Below are positions 23,513-31,887 of a DNA stretch of 64,000 nucleotides, piece after piece (within the stretch, counting starts at the first letter, position 1; the number at the start of each line of letters is the position of its first letter). The stretch covers positions 186,001 through 250,000 of the forward strand of contig NZ_QCYJ01000020.1 in NCBI RefSeq assembly GCF_003123685.1, read 5' to 3'. Below the pieces are notes generated by a model, which made no database searches, was not told the DNA's origin, and saw only the letters and a list, made by a program, of their open reading frames with translations. The position numbers and the translations under genes are program-made. The DNA is from Nocardia aurea (lineage in GTDB: Bacteria > Actinomycetota > Actinomycetes > Mycobacteriales > Mycobacteriaceae).

Positions 23513-23736
23513 GAGTCGTACCGATCTTCCAAGGCGTCGGGTAAGCGGTTGCTGAGTCCTCCGGCAGCGTGGGGTGCAAGTCCGGTGGAAGTGATGAGCA
23601 GGTATTCGGGCAGGGGATCGCTGGTGTGCGCGGTGAACAGGATCCAGTCGGTGGCCAGTTCGCCGCCGGTCTCGACCCGCACATAACGTCGGATGGCGGC
23701 TTCCAGTTGCGCTCGGGGACTGATCAGTTCAGCCAC
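23509..23736 (-). CDS. Small hypothetical protein
   Basis: 75 residues, starting at 23736 inside the end of the upstream gene. It contains a short helix (PRAQLEAAIRRYVRVETGG) followed by mixed sequence with no recognised motif. Function unknown. Confidence 0.5.
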   Translation of the reverse strand: MAELISPRAQLEAAIRRYVRVETGGELATDWILFTAHTSDPLPEYLLITSTGLAPHAAGGLSNRLPDALEDRYDS

Positions 23737-24019
23737 ACGGTTCCCCTGTGCACTGGTGCGCCACTGCCAGCTCGATCTCGGCGGCCGGGTCGATCGGCTC
23801 GTGCAATCCCTCGACCAACAGCTCGTTGCAGTACGGGCAGCTGTAGGCGTATCCGTGTTCGGTCAGCTCGATCTCCTGGGCGGTGGTCAGCCGCTCATCG
23901 TCGAGGTAGTCGGTGTCGACGAACTCGGCCATGTCGTAGCGGGGCCAGCTGTCCCAGCAGAGGGTGAGCAGCGCGATGCCGAAGACCTTGATCGTGAAAC
24001 GTGATCGGGTGCTGCTCAT
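23729..24019 (-). CDS. Small protein with a CxxC motif
   Basis: 96 residues from the ATG at 24019, coupled to the upstream resolvase gene by a 4-nt overlap. The start is followed by a short hydrophobic stretch (IKVFGIALLTLCW). CPYCNELL near residue 70 and a C-terminal HQCTGEPC could together bind zinc. It may be a small nucleic-acid-associated protein. Family not recognised. Confidence 0.55.
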   Translation of the reverse strand: MSSTRSRFTIKVFGIALLTLCWDSWPRYDMAEFVDTDYLDDERLTTAQEIELTEHGYAYSCPYCNELLVEGLHEPIDPAAEIELAVAHQCTGEPCG

Positions 24020-24432
24020 TTCGTCCTCGTCATGGTGGATTGGTGGGTGCCGATCAGGATTACGCTGCGCGGGTTGGCGCGATCGAGCTCGACGACGGCG
24101 AGTTGGGCGGTGCATTGCGAATCGTCGACCCATGCGATGCCGTTCCCGGCGTCGAGGACGTGTTTGGTGAGGTTGTCACCGTCGACGGTGTGCAAAGTGG
24201 AGCGGTAGAACACACACCCCACCGCGACGTTGCCGCGCAGCGGGGCGGGAATTGCGGCACGTAGGTAGGTCGCGGTGAGCGTTTCGAATTCGGCGTCGGC
24301 GCGATCACGGTAGGCGCGGTGTCCGCGGCCGAACCGGGGCCGGGCCTTGGGGTGTGGGTTGTGAGGGATGGTGATGATGTAGAGCGGGTTGACGATCGCA
24401 GCGGCGGCGTTGATGATCTCGGACGGGATCAC
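24016..24432 (-). CDS. RusA-family Holliday junction resolvase
   Basis: 138 residues, the usual RusA length. The GTG at 24432 overlaps the WhiB stop codon (GTGA). The catalytic core is recognisable: IPHNPHPKARPRFGRGHRAY early, then VDGDNLTKHVLDAGNG with the spaced aspartates (DxDN...D) that hold magnesium, then VDDSQ. RusA cuts four-way junctions left by recombination, matching the RecT/exonuclease pair upstream in the same operon. Confidence 0.85.
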   Translation of the reverse strand: MIPSEIINAAAAIVNPLYIITIPHNPHPKARPRFGRGHRAYRDRADAEFETLTATYLRAAIPAPLRGNVAVGCVFYRSTLHTVDGDNLTKHVLDAGNGIAWVDDSQCTAQLAVVELDRANPRSVILIGTHQSTMTRTK

Positions 24433-24722
24433 AGCCGGACCTCCCCGCGAATCTTGACGAGCTTTTCCATCGCCCGGTTCCAGAATTTGGTGCCGCTGGT
24501 TTGTGGCACCGGAATGCCTGCCCACACATAGCCTCCGGCGTCGCGTTGGTGCTTCAGCGCATACGCTGCGCATTCGGCGACGGTGTCGCAACCACCGCAT
24601 GCCTTTTCGAGGCGTTCGGCTTGCTGGTTGCTGCTGCCGCGGTTGTCGGCGTCGTAGAGTGACGGATCGGTGGCGGTTCTGCACTTGGAGCGAACCATCC
24701 AGTCGCGGTCATAGGTCGCCAT
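24429..24722 (-). CDS. WhiB-family iron-sulfur regulator
   Basis: 97 residues from the ATG at 24722. Four cysteines have WhiB spacing (Cys14, then Cys42-x2-Cys45-x5-Cys51), followed by GGYVWAGIP, the variant of the G-V/I-W-G-G turn. WhiB proteins bind a 4Fe-4S cluster and partner the principal sigma factor. Phage-borne WhiB proteins such as that of mycobacteriophage TM4 are known to act on host gene control and superinfection. Its start overlaps a 52-residue gene just upstream. Confidence 0.85.
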   Translation of the reverse strand: MATYDRDWMVRSKCRTATDPSLYDADNRGSSNQQAERLEKACGGCDTVAECAAYALKHQRDAGGYVWAGIPVPQTSGTKFWNRAMEKLVKIRGEVRL

Positions 24723-24867
24723 AGCCGCCGGGTTCGAGTCGCAGGGCGCCGCGATCGAGAGCCTCACGCAGCCGGTGCATCGCCATCTGTACGGCGTCGT
24801 CGAGCCCGACGGATCTGCTCAAGACGAGCGAGAGGTCGTCGCAGGGGGTGGGGGCAGATTTTTCCAT
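24709..24867 (-). CDS. Small hypothetical protein (52 residues)
   Basis: ATG at 24867 with GAGG 7 nt upstream. The sequence is a helical acidic protein (CDDLSLVLSRSVGLDDAVQ; MHRLREALDRGALRLEPGG). Its stop overlaps the WhiB start by 14 bases, in keeping with the packing of this operon. Function unknown. Confidence 0.55.
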   Translation of the reverse strand: MEKSAPTPCDDLSLVLSRSVGLDDAVQMAMHRLREALDRGALRLEPGGYGDL

Positions 24868-25025
24868 TGCTCGCCTCGAAGAGGGGGTGGACCGCCCCTG
24901 TCGCAGTTACGCCTCGCCGCTGAAAGGAGGGCGGCATCATGAGCGCACTTTCAATTCCCTGGTAGCGGGTGGAGTGACACCACGCGGGGGTGATATTGAC
25001 GAACCAGGGCGGTCCGAGGAGTGGG

Positions 25026-25487
25026 TTAGAACGGGGGCTCGTCGTCGGGCGGCGCCGACGAACCTCTGTTGTCCCACGAGTCATCGGAGTTGTTGGACCG
25101 GCCGCCAGAGTTGTTGATGCCACTTCCGTTGCGTCTGTTGACCGCAGCCGTCGCATACTTCAACGACGCGCCGATCTCGTCGACCTCGAGTTCGATAACG
25201 GTGCGCTTCTCGCCGTCCTTCTCGTAGGAACGCTGTTTGAGGCGTCCGCTGGCGATGACACGCGCTCCCCTGGTGAGGCTTTCCGCGACATTTTCCGCGG
25301 CCTCTCGCCAGATGTTGCAGCGCAGGAACAGCGCTTCGCCGTCCTTCCAGTCGTTGCTGTTCTTGTCGAACACGCGTGGGGTGGAGGCGATGGTGAAGTT
25401 CGCTACGGCCGCACCTGCGGGCGTGAAGCGAAGTTCGGGATCGGCGGTGAGGTTGCCGATAACAGTGATGACTGTATCTCCGGCCAT
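25026..25487 (-). CDS. ssb: Single-stranded DNA-binding protein
   Basis: 153 residues. The OB-fold is typical ([68 protein letters not shown]), followed by a Gly/Asn/Ser-rich linker and the acidic tail DDEPPF used to recruit partner proteins. It coats single strands during the element's replication and recombination. AGGAG lies upstream of the ATG at 25487. Being element-borne, it is probably a second SSB beside the chromosomal one. Confidence 0.9.
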   Translation of the reverse strand: MAGDTVITVIGNLTADPELRFTPAGAAVANFTIASTPRVFDKNSNDWKDGEALFLRCNIWREAAENVAESLTRGARVIASGRLKQRSYEKDGEKRTVIELEVDEIGASLKYATAAVNRRNGSGINNSGGRSNNSDDSWDNRGSSAPPDDEPPF

Positions 25488-25847
25488 GAATTAGGGCTCC
25501 TAACTGGCGTTTCACCTAAGATAGCAGCTTATAACCCATGTGCTATATGACTATGTTAAGGCTTCATGGTCGACTCTCATTCCAACCGCCGCATCTGTCG
25601 GCGGCGTCGCGCATGGAGACCGTGGCCTTGATCGACCTCTGCGGAACGACCAGAACATGCCCGGATCGAGCCGGCGCACTGGTCGTGTCCGCCGAGGCTG
25701 GTACCGAACTGGGCGATGTCGAAAGGGAGCCACATCGACAGTTGGCGTCACCGGCAAGGTTCGCGACGTCCCCCGCAAGGACCTGGCGGTGACCGCGTCC
25801 TAAAGATGAGCCTGCCGGTGATGTCGGCGCGTCTGGCGAGACGCCGT
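25488..25847. other. Gene-free spacer with a small hairpin
   Basis: No convincing gene. It should hold the promoter or leader of the ssb gene (AT-rich at 25500-25560). GCGTCT-GGCG-AGACGC (25829-25844), just after the stop of the hydrolase gene, looks like its terminator. Confidence 0.4.
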
Positions 25848-26579
25848 TCATACTTGGCCGCCGATCTCGCGGTTCACGGTCTCGGCGAGAGCGGCGCAAT
25901 GCCCCTCGCGGATGTAGGCCATGGTGTGGCGACCTTCGACGAGGTAGGCGGAGGCTTGGCCGATGACATCGGCGGTGTCGCGCCACGTCTCGGGCGACCA
26001 CCAGCGCTGCCAACGCCGCTCGCGCGCCCTGGCGTCCAGCTTCTCGAACCACCTCTCCAGCCTGGTCGGGTCGATCGCGCTCCAGTACTCGGTGACATCG
26101 GCGATGAAACGCAGCGCCGACCCCTGCGGCAGCGCCGCGATCGGGTCACGCCGGGCCGCGGCGTGCCACACCGGAATCCCCTCGACGACCAGCGAGCCGG
26201 AAACCCCGTGGCCGCCGGGATCGCCGCCGAGCACGGTCGGGCCGGGCGGACGCAGTGGGCACGCGATCAGCGCCGCGCCGAGCACCTGGAGGTCGTTGCG
26301 TTCGCCGCGAGAGAGCTTGTGCGCCACCTGCGCGGCGATCCCCGCTCCCTGCGAATAGCCTGCCAACAGAACAGGATTCGGTGACGCGTAGATCGCGGAC
26401 AGGAGTGCGTGGATGCCGATCTGCACCGAATCCCCATACGGTGTCGGCGTGCCATAGTCGGCCGGGTAGTCGATGAACGAGTACCGGAAACGGCGACGGT
26501 CCAGGGCGCGGCCGAAGGTTTCGGTAATCCCCTCGCCCTGCGGGAAGCCTGTACCGCCCATGATCAGAACGTCGATCAC
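25848..26579 (-). CDS. Cutinase/LysB-like serine esterase
   Basis: 243 residues from the GTG at 26579 (AGGTG 7 nt upstream). The alpha/beta-hydrolase nucleophile elbow GYSQGAGIAAQVAHKL, an early GGTGFPQGEGI segment, FIDYPADYGTPTPYG, and late Asp and His candidates match the PE-PPE/cutinase branch that includes mycobacteriophage lysin B. Lysin B splits the mycolic-acid ester link to arabinogalactan during lysis. No signal peptide is present, as in LysB. A metabolic esterase is the alternative. Confidence 0.65.
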   Translation of the reverse strand: MIDVLIMGGTGFPQGEGITETFGRALDRRRFRYSFIDYPADYGTPTPYGDSVQIGIHALLSAIYASPNPVLLAGYSQGAGIAAQVAHKLSRGERNDLQVLGAALIACPLRPPGPTVLGGDPGGHGVSGSLVVEGIPVWHAAARRDPIAALPQGSALRFIADVTEYWSAIDPTRLERWFEKLDARARERRWQRWWSPETWRDTADVIGQASAYLVEGRHTMAYIREGHCAALAETVNREIGGQV

Positions 26580-26825
26580 TGGACTGCACCTATTGGCACC
26601 CGATTTGATCGCAGAATATCCCCTGTGGCGACCCGGCGAAGCCCGCTGATGCGTGTGCTATCGTCCGAGTTGCCCAGAACGAAACTCCTCCGATCACTAG
26701 GAGTGAATACCAGAATCGACTCCTCGCCTCTGTGTGCGAGGTTCCATGACCTGTCGATCGGGTCGTGAGTCGTCTGTGTGTTCTTTCGGCCGGCGGCTCC
26801 GATCCCTGTTGATGAGAGCCGAGAT

Positions 26826-27029
26826 ATGCAACTTTCAAGCCTGGTGATCTGTCTTATTCTCATGCTGATCCTTGCAGTTCCGGCTATCAGCTCGCTGATA
26901 GCCGGAATCGCGCTCAATAGTTGGACGTCGGCATCGCGTACAGCGATTCTGACCGGTTCAGGTGCGACGTTCATCAGTGTGTTTGTGGCGGGGTTGTCCT
27001 TGATGGAAGCCGTGGCAGCGATGGGATAG
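26826..27029 (+). CDS. Small membrane protein
   Basis: 67 residues with two predicted helices (SLVICLILMLILAVPAISS; ISVFVAGLSLMEAVAAMG). GAGAG lies 9 nt before the ATG at 26826. A competing minus-strand frame (26576-27097) covers the same DNA and ends in a GTGA overlap with the esterase start, so the coding strand is not settled; the hydrophobic pattern made me prefer this one. It could be a holin-like protein next to the LysB-like esterase, but that is only a guess. Confidence 0.4.
   Translation: MQLSSLVICLILMLILAVPAISSLIAGIALNSWTSASRTAILTGSGATFISVFVAGLSLMEAVAAMG
26878..26907. repeat. Perfect inverted repeat, 14-bp arms
   Basis: TTCCGGCTATCAGC and its exact complement GCTGATAGCCGGAA are separated by TC. 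It lies inside the possible membrane-protein gene. No T-run follows. Confidence 0.9.
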
Positions 27030-27087
27030 CACGTCTGAGGCAGTTGCGCATTTGCCTCTGACTCGAGCGCAGGCAGGCGTCGTGGCA

Positions 27088-27119
27088 CGTTGATCACCGG
27101 GCATCACCGGTGATCAACG
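27088..27119. repeat. Perfect inverted repeat, 13-bp arms
   Basis: CGTTGATCACCGG and CCGGTGATCAACG flank GCATCA. It lies 59 bp after the possible membrane-protein gene and upstream of the esterase block. It could be a terminator for rightward transcription or an operator. Confidence 0.85.
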
Positions 27120-27432
27120 GCAGACCGCCCATGACGCGGACCGCGCAGGCCGCCAGGGTCGGCGGCCCCAGGCACCATCGGAATCGTGGCTGTTCGGGGT
27201 TCCTCATGCCGGGGTCTCGGGCGGGGTGGCGTTCGCCGCGCTCTTGGCGTAGCTGCGCGAACCGCGGACGGGGATGATCATTACGCCCGCGCCCAGCACC
27301 GGACCGCCGACGGCGTACGAATCAGGATGAAATACCGGGTCGCCGATATCGTAATGGGTTATGTGAGTGCTCGATTCGGCGATAAGGCCACGTTCGTTGG
27401 CGTCGAAGCGCGAGGCGTTCTCGAAGATCAAT
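27120..27432. other. Spacer downstream of the primase-helicase gene
   Basis: No protein-like frame on either strand that is not a shadow. Nothing else recognised beyond the inverted repeat just before it. Confidence 0.35.
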
Positions 27433-28935
27433 TCAGGATCCGATCTTGGCGTAGTTGGGTCGCCACGGCAGGGTGACGATGACGTCACGCGCGCCGGTAC
27501 GGTTCTTGGCGACGTGGAGTTCGACCTCGCCGGTCGGCAGGCCGTCCATGGTGGGGTGGTGCAGCAGCCAGGCACTGTCGCAGTCCTGTTCGATGTCACC
27601 GGTTTCACGCAGGTCCGACAGGACCGGTGCGCGGTTGGCGTGTTCGGGGCCGCGGTTGAGCTGGCAGGCGAGCACCACGGCCACCGACAGCTCCTTGGCC
27701 ATGCGTACGGCTTCTTTCATGATGTGGCCCAACACTTCTCGGCGATCCCGCTTACCGCGGCTGGCACCGACCAGGCCGAGGTAGTCGATACACACCACGT
27801 CCAGACCGACAGCGGAGCGTTTCATCTGTCCGCTTATCGCGCGTATCTGCTCGACGTCGATCGTGGCTTGGTCCATCAGCCACAGCTGGGTCTCGTTGAC
27901 GCGCCCTCTGCCGTACAGCTCGAGCTTGCGGCGGTCGTATTCGCCCACCTCGCGGCGGGTGATGGCGCCATAGTTGGCTTCGGCGCCCGAGGCCATCAGG
28001 CGCGAAGTCATTTCCAGCTCAGGCATTTCCAGCGAGAACATGATCGTCGGGTGCTGCCGCTCTCCGGTGTGTTGGGCGATGTTGAGCAGGCCGATGGTTT
28101 TGCCGCCGCCGGGCCGTCCCGCGATCACATACACCCGCCCCGGATGCAGGCCACCGGCGATGACCTCATTCAGGCGCTCCCAGGGCGTGGGGAAGATCCG
28201 TACCTGCTCTGGTGGCGCGTCGAGCCAGCGCCACCAGTCGGTGACGACCTCGGACAGCTTGCGCGGCCCCTCAGGCATCGGCTCGGCGATCGCGACGAAC
28301 TCGTCGAGACCGCGACCGGCAGCGATATGGTCGGAGGCGTCCTTGCCGACGGCGGGACACACCATGCACCACTCGGCGTGGTCGGCGAGTAGTTCGGCGA
28401 CCTGCTCGGCGTGCGCTAGACCAGCGGAGTCCATGTCGCGCACGATGATCACCGTCTTGCCGTGCAGCGGCGTCAGGTCGAACAGGTGCGCCTTGCCCGC
28501 ACCCATCGCGGTGCAGGTGGCGACCGCGCCGAGCGATTCCATCGCGTGGACGTCTTTCTCGCCCTCGACGAAGAACACGATCGACGCCGCGGCGAGACGG
28601 TGCGCGCGATACAGCGAGCGACCGGCGGTGTTGCCGGACTGGTAGAACTTCTTGCCCGGGGTCCGGTTGACGATGCGATCGTCGTCGTATGTGTACTGGA
28701 CGCCTTTGGGCGAGTCGAATAGATCCGACAGGGTGAGTCCGACAGCTTCCAGTACCGCCACAGTTTCGTCACTGTGACAGTGAATGAGGACTTGGCCCTC
28801 GATATTGCGGATCGACACCGATCGGTCGGCGGGCGAATGGCCGGGCGCCTGTGCGGTGGCGACACCCGACCCGCGTTCGACCACGATCAGACCGGCGTCG
28901 CGAAATGCGTCGACTACCCGCTCGAAAGCGATCAC
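27433..28935 (-). CDS. TOPRIM-DnaB-type primase-helicase
   Basis: 500 residues from the GTG at 28935, which overlaps the previous stop (GTGA). The N-terminal part carries a TOPRIM domain (FFVEGEKDVHAMESLG; IIVRDMDSAGLAHAE) as in phage primases. The C-terminal part is a RecA-like DnaB helicase with Walker A AGRPGGGKT, a DnaB-type FSLEMPELEMTSRL helix and Walker B VVCIDYLGLV. The layout recalls T7 gp4, but there is no obvious zinc finger, so priming activity is uncertain. It would unwind and prime the element's DNA. Confidence 0.85.
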   Translation of the reverse strand: MIAFERVVDAFRDAGLIVVERGSGVATAQAPGHSPADRSVSIRNIEGQVLIHCHSDETVAVLEAVGLTLSDLFDSPKGVQYTYDDDRIVNRTPGKKFYQSGNTAGRSLYRAHRLAAASIVFFVEGEKDVHAMESLGAVATCTAMGAGKAHLFDLTPLHGKTVIIVRDMDSAGLAHAEQVAELLADHAEWCMVCPAVGKDASDHIAAGRGLDEFVAIAEPMPEGPRKLSEVVTDWWRWLDAPPEQVRIFPTPWERLNEVIAGGLHPGRVYVIAGRPGGGKTIGLLNIAQHTGERQHPTIMFSLEMPELEMTSRLMASGAEANYGAITRREVGEYDRRKLELYGRGRVNETQLWLMDQATIDVEQIRAISGQMKRSAVGLDVVCIDYLGLVGASRGKRDRREVLGHIMKEAVRMAKELSVAVVLACQLNRGPEHANRAPVLSDLRETGDIEQDCDSAWLLHHPTMDGLPTGEVELHVAKNRTGARDVIVTLPWRPNYAKIGS

Positions 28936-29411
28936 AGCGGTAGCTCCAAGGGCTCGCCGTTGCTCAGCGCCAGTGCGACCATTCGTGTGTGGTTTCGCGC
29001 GATCCATTTGCGGAACGCGGCGAGATGGAACTCGCGCAGCTTCTCGGCGTCGTCGACGTCGAAACCTTTCGGCGGATCGGGCGGAGACCATTCGATCCCG
29101 GTCAGATCCTGGATGGTGCGCGAGTACGGATGTACCGACCAGCGGTCGATGAACGCCTCGACCCGCTCCGGGGAACTGGTCACCGGCATGGTCCTGGTGA
29201 TCGCGAGGATGTCGCCGGGCTTGATCGGGAACCGGTTCGGCTGGCGGTAGTAGTCCTTCACTGCCTGCACTGCTTCGGTGACACCGAGGTCTTGGCCCTC
29301 GAACAGCGCCGCCCATGCCTGCAAGCGCATCTTGGTCGGGGCGGGGATGGACTGGTCGATCGCCGCTGCCATCGCGTACGCGGCCGTGGCGATCTCGATG
29401 CTGGTGCTCAT
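28932..29411 (-). CDS. Replication-associated hypothetical protein
   Basis: 159 residues from the ATG at 29411, coupled to both neighbours by 4-nt overlaps. It is helical (IATAAYAMAAAIDQSIPAP; VTEAVQAVKDYYRQPNRFP; ILAITRTMPVTSSPERVEA). Its position between a replication initiator and the primase-helicase is that of phage helicase loaders, but there is no P-loop, so it would be a non-ATPase loader or accessory. Function inferred from context only. Confidence 0.6.
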   Translation of the reverse strand: MSTSIEIATAAYAMAAAIDQSIPAPTKMRLQAWAALFEGQDLGVTEAVQAVKDYYRQPNRFPIKPGDILAITRTMPVTSSPERVEAFIDRWSVHPYSRTIQDLTGIEWSPPDPPKGFDVDDAEKLREFHLAAFRKWIARNHTRMVALALSNGEPLELPL

Positions 29412-30010
29412 CGGACCTCGATCGCCGGATTGCCAGCCCAGGCCGACCCCATGGACAGCTCGCGCCCAAGGTCGAACACCGCGGCGACCTTGTCCTCCGC
29501 GCTCACGCTGGCGATCGCGGCACGCTTGTGCGGCAGTGGAGCGTCGGCCCACCGCTCACCATTGAGCCAGGTCGCACCATGCGGGGTATAGGCGTCCTCG
29601 CGGTTGGTATCCTGGACATAGGCTCGCGTCGCCGACATCAGCGCGTCGAATCCGATCTTGGCACGCGCACGCGGGAATGCCTTCGCCGCCGCGGCGCGGG
29701 CCTGCTTGCGCGGCCACAGCTTCCACCATTCGGCGAACTCCCGATCCTCGCCTCCGCTGCGAGCTGTCCGCGACCGGCCGGCCGTGAGCAGTGGGCGCAC
29801 CGACTCGCCCTGGACCGCGATCAAGCTCTTGTCGATCAGCTTCTGTGTGAGTGCGTCGTCGACGTCCACCTTCCAGGCGCTCAGCGGCATCGTATCGGTC
29901 TGGTTGCGGCCCAGGTAGATCCATAGGTCGACCAGTGCGATATAGCCGAGGTCGTCGATGCCGGAGTAGGCGGGGCCGTCGGGGAAGTCGTCGGGGATGA
30001 AGATCTTCAT
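29408..30010 (-). CDS. Phage replisome-organiser-like protein
   Basis: 200 residues from the ATG at 30010. The N-terminus (MKIFIPDDFPDGPAYSGID) leads into a winged-helix-like region. The C-terminus FAEWWKLWPRKQARAAAAKAF...TPHGATWLNGERWAD is the well-known ending of phage replication initiation proteins (DnaD/replisome-organiser type). It would recognise the element's origin and help load the helicase encoded downstream. Coupled by overlaps to its neighbours. Confidence 0.7.
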   Translation of the reverse strand: MKIFIPDDFPDGPAYSGIDDLGYIALVDLWIYLGRNQTDTMPLSAWKVDVDDALTQKLIDKSLIAVQGESVRPLLTAGRSRTARSGGEDREFAEWWKLWPRKQARAAAAKAFPRARAKIGFDALMSATRAYVQDTNREDAYTPHGATWLNGERWADAPLPHKRAAIASVSAEDKVAAVFDLGRELSMGSAWAGNPAIEVR

Positions 30011-30615
30011 GCCGCGGCGACCAGCTGGCGCCGTCGCGGACGCGCGTTCCTGGCGTTGTCGAGAGCCTTCGCGATTTCCCCTTTGCGGCCGTTCGAGGAC
30101 CGGCACGGCTTGTGGAAGGGGTCGTCGATGTTCTCGTCGTCCCATTCCAGCGGCAAGGTCCAGCGGCGTTCCGCGCCGAGCTGCCGGGCGGCGGCCGAGC
30201 GCCCGATTTCGAGCTGCATGACGTCGAAGGTCTTCCTGATCTTCGTGTCCGTGCTCGGCGTGACGACACCTTGGCGGCCCGAGGCGATGGCGGCGATCTC
30301 AGCCATCGACAGGCGTGCACGAGCGGCGATGACCGGCACGCTGTGACCGGCCGCGATCAACGCCCGCACCCGACGCCGCGACCCGAGCGCGTCGAGCATC
30401 CCCGCCGGGATCGTCATGGCTGCCGCAGTGACGCGCAGCAACTGCTCCTCGGACTGTTTGGAGATCCGTTGGGTCTTGCCCTGCAATATGCCGATAACCG
30501 TTTGGCGTGCGACACCGGAATCCCGCGAGATGCGTTTACGGCTGGTGTTGTTCGCGATCAGATATTCCAAATGAGCGCGCGCTTTGTCGGTGGGGACGCC
30601 GATGGTGCCAGCCAT
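30007..30615 (-). CDS. Helix-turn-helix protein of actinophage type
   Basis: 202 residues. The ATG at 30615 has GGAGG 9 nt upstream and is preferred to an earlier in-frame start. An N-terminal helix-turn-helix (RKRISRDSGVARQTVIGIL) and a second (SVPVIAARARLSMAEIAAIA) resemble the two-module DNA-binding proteins of mycobacteriophages. A basic C-terminus follows. It probably regulates the operon or binds the origin. Confidence 0.65.
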   Translation of the reverse strand: MAGTIGVPTDKARAHLEYLIANNTSRKRISRDSGVARQTVIGILQGKTQRISKQSEEQLLRVTAAAMTIPAGMLDALGSRRRVRALIAAGHSVPVIAARARLSMAEIAAIASGRQGVVTPSTDTKIRKTFDVMQLEIGRSAAARQLGAERRWTLPLEWDDENIDDPFHKPCRSSNGRKGEIAKALDNARNARPRRRQLVAAA

Positions 30616-30726
30616 GTTCGAAACCTCCATTTGGGCATGGCGAATCAGCGCGGCACACGACCTGGGAACACAAGGTGTGCGCCGCGCCGAAAAGGGGTTG
30701 GGGACAGCAGAGAAGGTGGTGCGGGC

Positions 30727-30903
30727 TTACTTCGGGTCGTGCCCGTACAGCCAGCGTTTGAGTTCTTCGGGCTTGATGACCTTGGCCCGACCGATCTTCA
30801 GATAGCCCAGCTCGTTGCGTTTGACCGCGTCCTGAATACGACGCACATGAAGACCCGCCGCCTCGGCGGCTGCCTCGAAGGAGTAGGCCAGTGGTTCGGC
30901 CAT
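30727..30903 (-). CDS. Excisionase-like HTH protein (58 residues)
   Basis: The frame MAEPLAYSFEAAAEAAGLHV followed by RRIQDAVKRNELGYLKIGR and KVIKPEELKRWLYG is a classic MerR-like/HTH_17 excisionase domain: helix, helix, then a small wing. It may direct excision, or act as a small regulator. The ATG at 30903 overlaps the recT stop codon (TGATG). No integrase is visible in the window to pair with it. Confidence 0.75.
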   Translation of the reverse strand: MAEPLAYSFEAAAEAAGLHVRRIQDAVKRNELGYLKIGRAKVIKPEELKRWLYGHDPK

Positions 30904-31601
30904 CACGGCTCCTCGATGATCAGGTCGGTCACATCACCGGTGACACGCAGATCCACCGCCGATGTCGAGACGAACCGTTCGAGTTCGCGTACCGCCACCT
31001 TCTGATGCATCGGTGCGCGGGGGTTCTGCCACGGCGAGGTCGAGGCGTCGGTCTTGTGCCCCTTGGCTTTCGCTCCGGCGATCATTGCCGGAGTCGCCTC
31101 GGCGATGGTGCTGGTCGAACCGTCGCGATGAACGGCGTAGGCGTAGGCGCGAACGGGCTCACCGCGGTCGCCGGCTGCCTGCTTATGCCGAGGGCGCTCG
31201 TCCACGTTGACGTCGAAGGCATATTCGTCGTTGGCGTAGACCGGCGCGACGACGACCTTCGCGTAGAGAGCCGACCGCAAGATCCGTTGCAGGATTCCCT
31301 TGTAGTCCTCCCAGCCCTCGATCGCCTGCCCCTTCGGCACCAAGTGGAACAGCCCCGAGCCGGGCTCATGGCCGAGCTGGGCGCACTTCATCAGCGCCTT
31401 GAGTGCCGACGCGCCGCGATCGCGACGAAAGATGTCGAGCAGTCCCGCGCTGGCATTGATCGCGCTCTCGGCCAGGCGCAGCCAGCGGTCGAGGTTGATG
31501 GTGGGCGGCAGCACCTGCGCGAACGCGTCACGATGACGGTCCAGCACGATACGGGGGGTGACCTTCTGGGCGTCGGCCGCGGCGCTGATGGACTCGCTCA
31601 T
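30903..31601 (-). CDS. recT: RecT-family single-strand annealing protein
   Basis: 232 residues. RecT signatures: LDRWLRLAESAINASAGLL, SALKALMKCAQLGHEPGSG, LFHLVPKGQAIEGWEDYKG and ILRSALYAKVVVAPVYAND, with the C-terminal PMHQKVAVRELERFVST. RecT anneals complementary strands exposed by the partner exonuclease and also promotes strand invasion. The exonuclease lies upstream in the same operon with one small gene between. Confidence 0.9.
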   Translation of the reverse strand: MSESISAAADAQKVTPRIVLDRHRDAFAQVLPPTINLDRWLRLAESAINASAGLLDIFRRDRGASALKALMKCAQLGHEPGSGLFHLVPKGQAIEGWEDYKGILQRILRSALYAKVVVAPVYANDEYAFDVNVDERPRHKQAAGDRGEPVRAYAYAVHRDGSTSTIAEATPAMIAGAKAKGHKTDASTSPWQNPRAPMHQKVAVRELERFVSTSAVDLRVTGDVTDLIIEEP

Positions 31602-31885
31602 GCGGCGGCATCCGGGGCGCTTTTGCTGGCGGGCTGGAAGCTCACGTAAACCGTGGTCCCGCGTGAGGAGGCGTCGAACCTGCCGTCCTGGTCTTCGACG
31701 AACGCGACGTATTTGCCGTTACGGATCGCGTTGGCCAGAGAGCTGGCGGCGCCAGCGGTTTCGAGTTCGGCGAGGATGCCGTACTCGAACGGTCGTCGGC
31801 GAATCTCGGCGGCCTCCTTCACATACTTCGCCGGTCGGCCTCCGCGCTCGGCGCGCGGCGGGAGTTCTTTGACGAACGGGATCAC
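31598..31885 (-). CDS. Small hypothetical protein between exonuclease and RecT
   Basis: 95 residues from the GTG at 31885, starting 2 nt after the exonuclease stop; its stop overlaps the recT start. The N-terminal part is basic (FVKELPPRAERGGRPAKYV) and the C-terminal part is beta-rich (GKYVAFVEDQDGRFDASSR; TTVYVSFQP). Position suggests an accessory to the recombination pair. No family recognised. Confidence 0.6.
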   Translation of the reverse strand: MIPFVKELPPRAERGGRPAKYVKEAAEIRRRPFEYGILAELETAGAASSLANAIRNGKYVAFVEDQDGRFDASSRGTTVYVSFQPASKSAPDAAA

Positions 31886-31887
31886 TG

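Noticed and set aside
24935..24965. AGGAGGG ribosome-binding site with an 8-codon frame
   Set aside because: Eight codons (MSALSIPW) are too few to claim a gene without expression data.
26576..27097. Minus-strand frame ending in a GTGA overlap with the esterase start
   Set aside because: The overlap is tempting, but the translation lacks protein-like patterning compared with the hydrophobic plus-strand frame; left undecided and not listed as a gene.
27367..28392. Plus-strand open frame of about 340 codons
   Set aside because: Antisense to the primase-helicase, whose Walker and TOPRIM motifs fix the coding strand.
30903..30905. Frameshift between recT and the excisionase-like gene
   Set aside because: The junction is a normal TGATG stop-start overlap.
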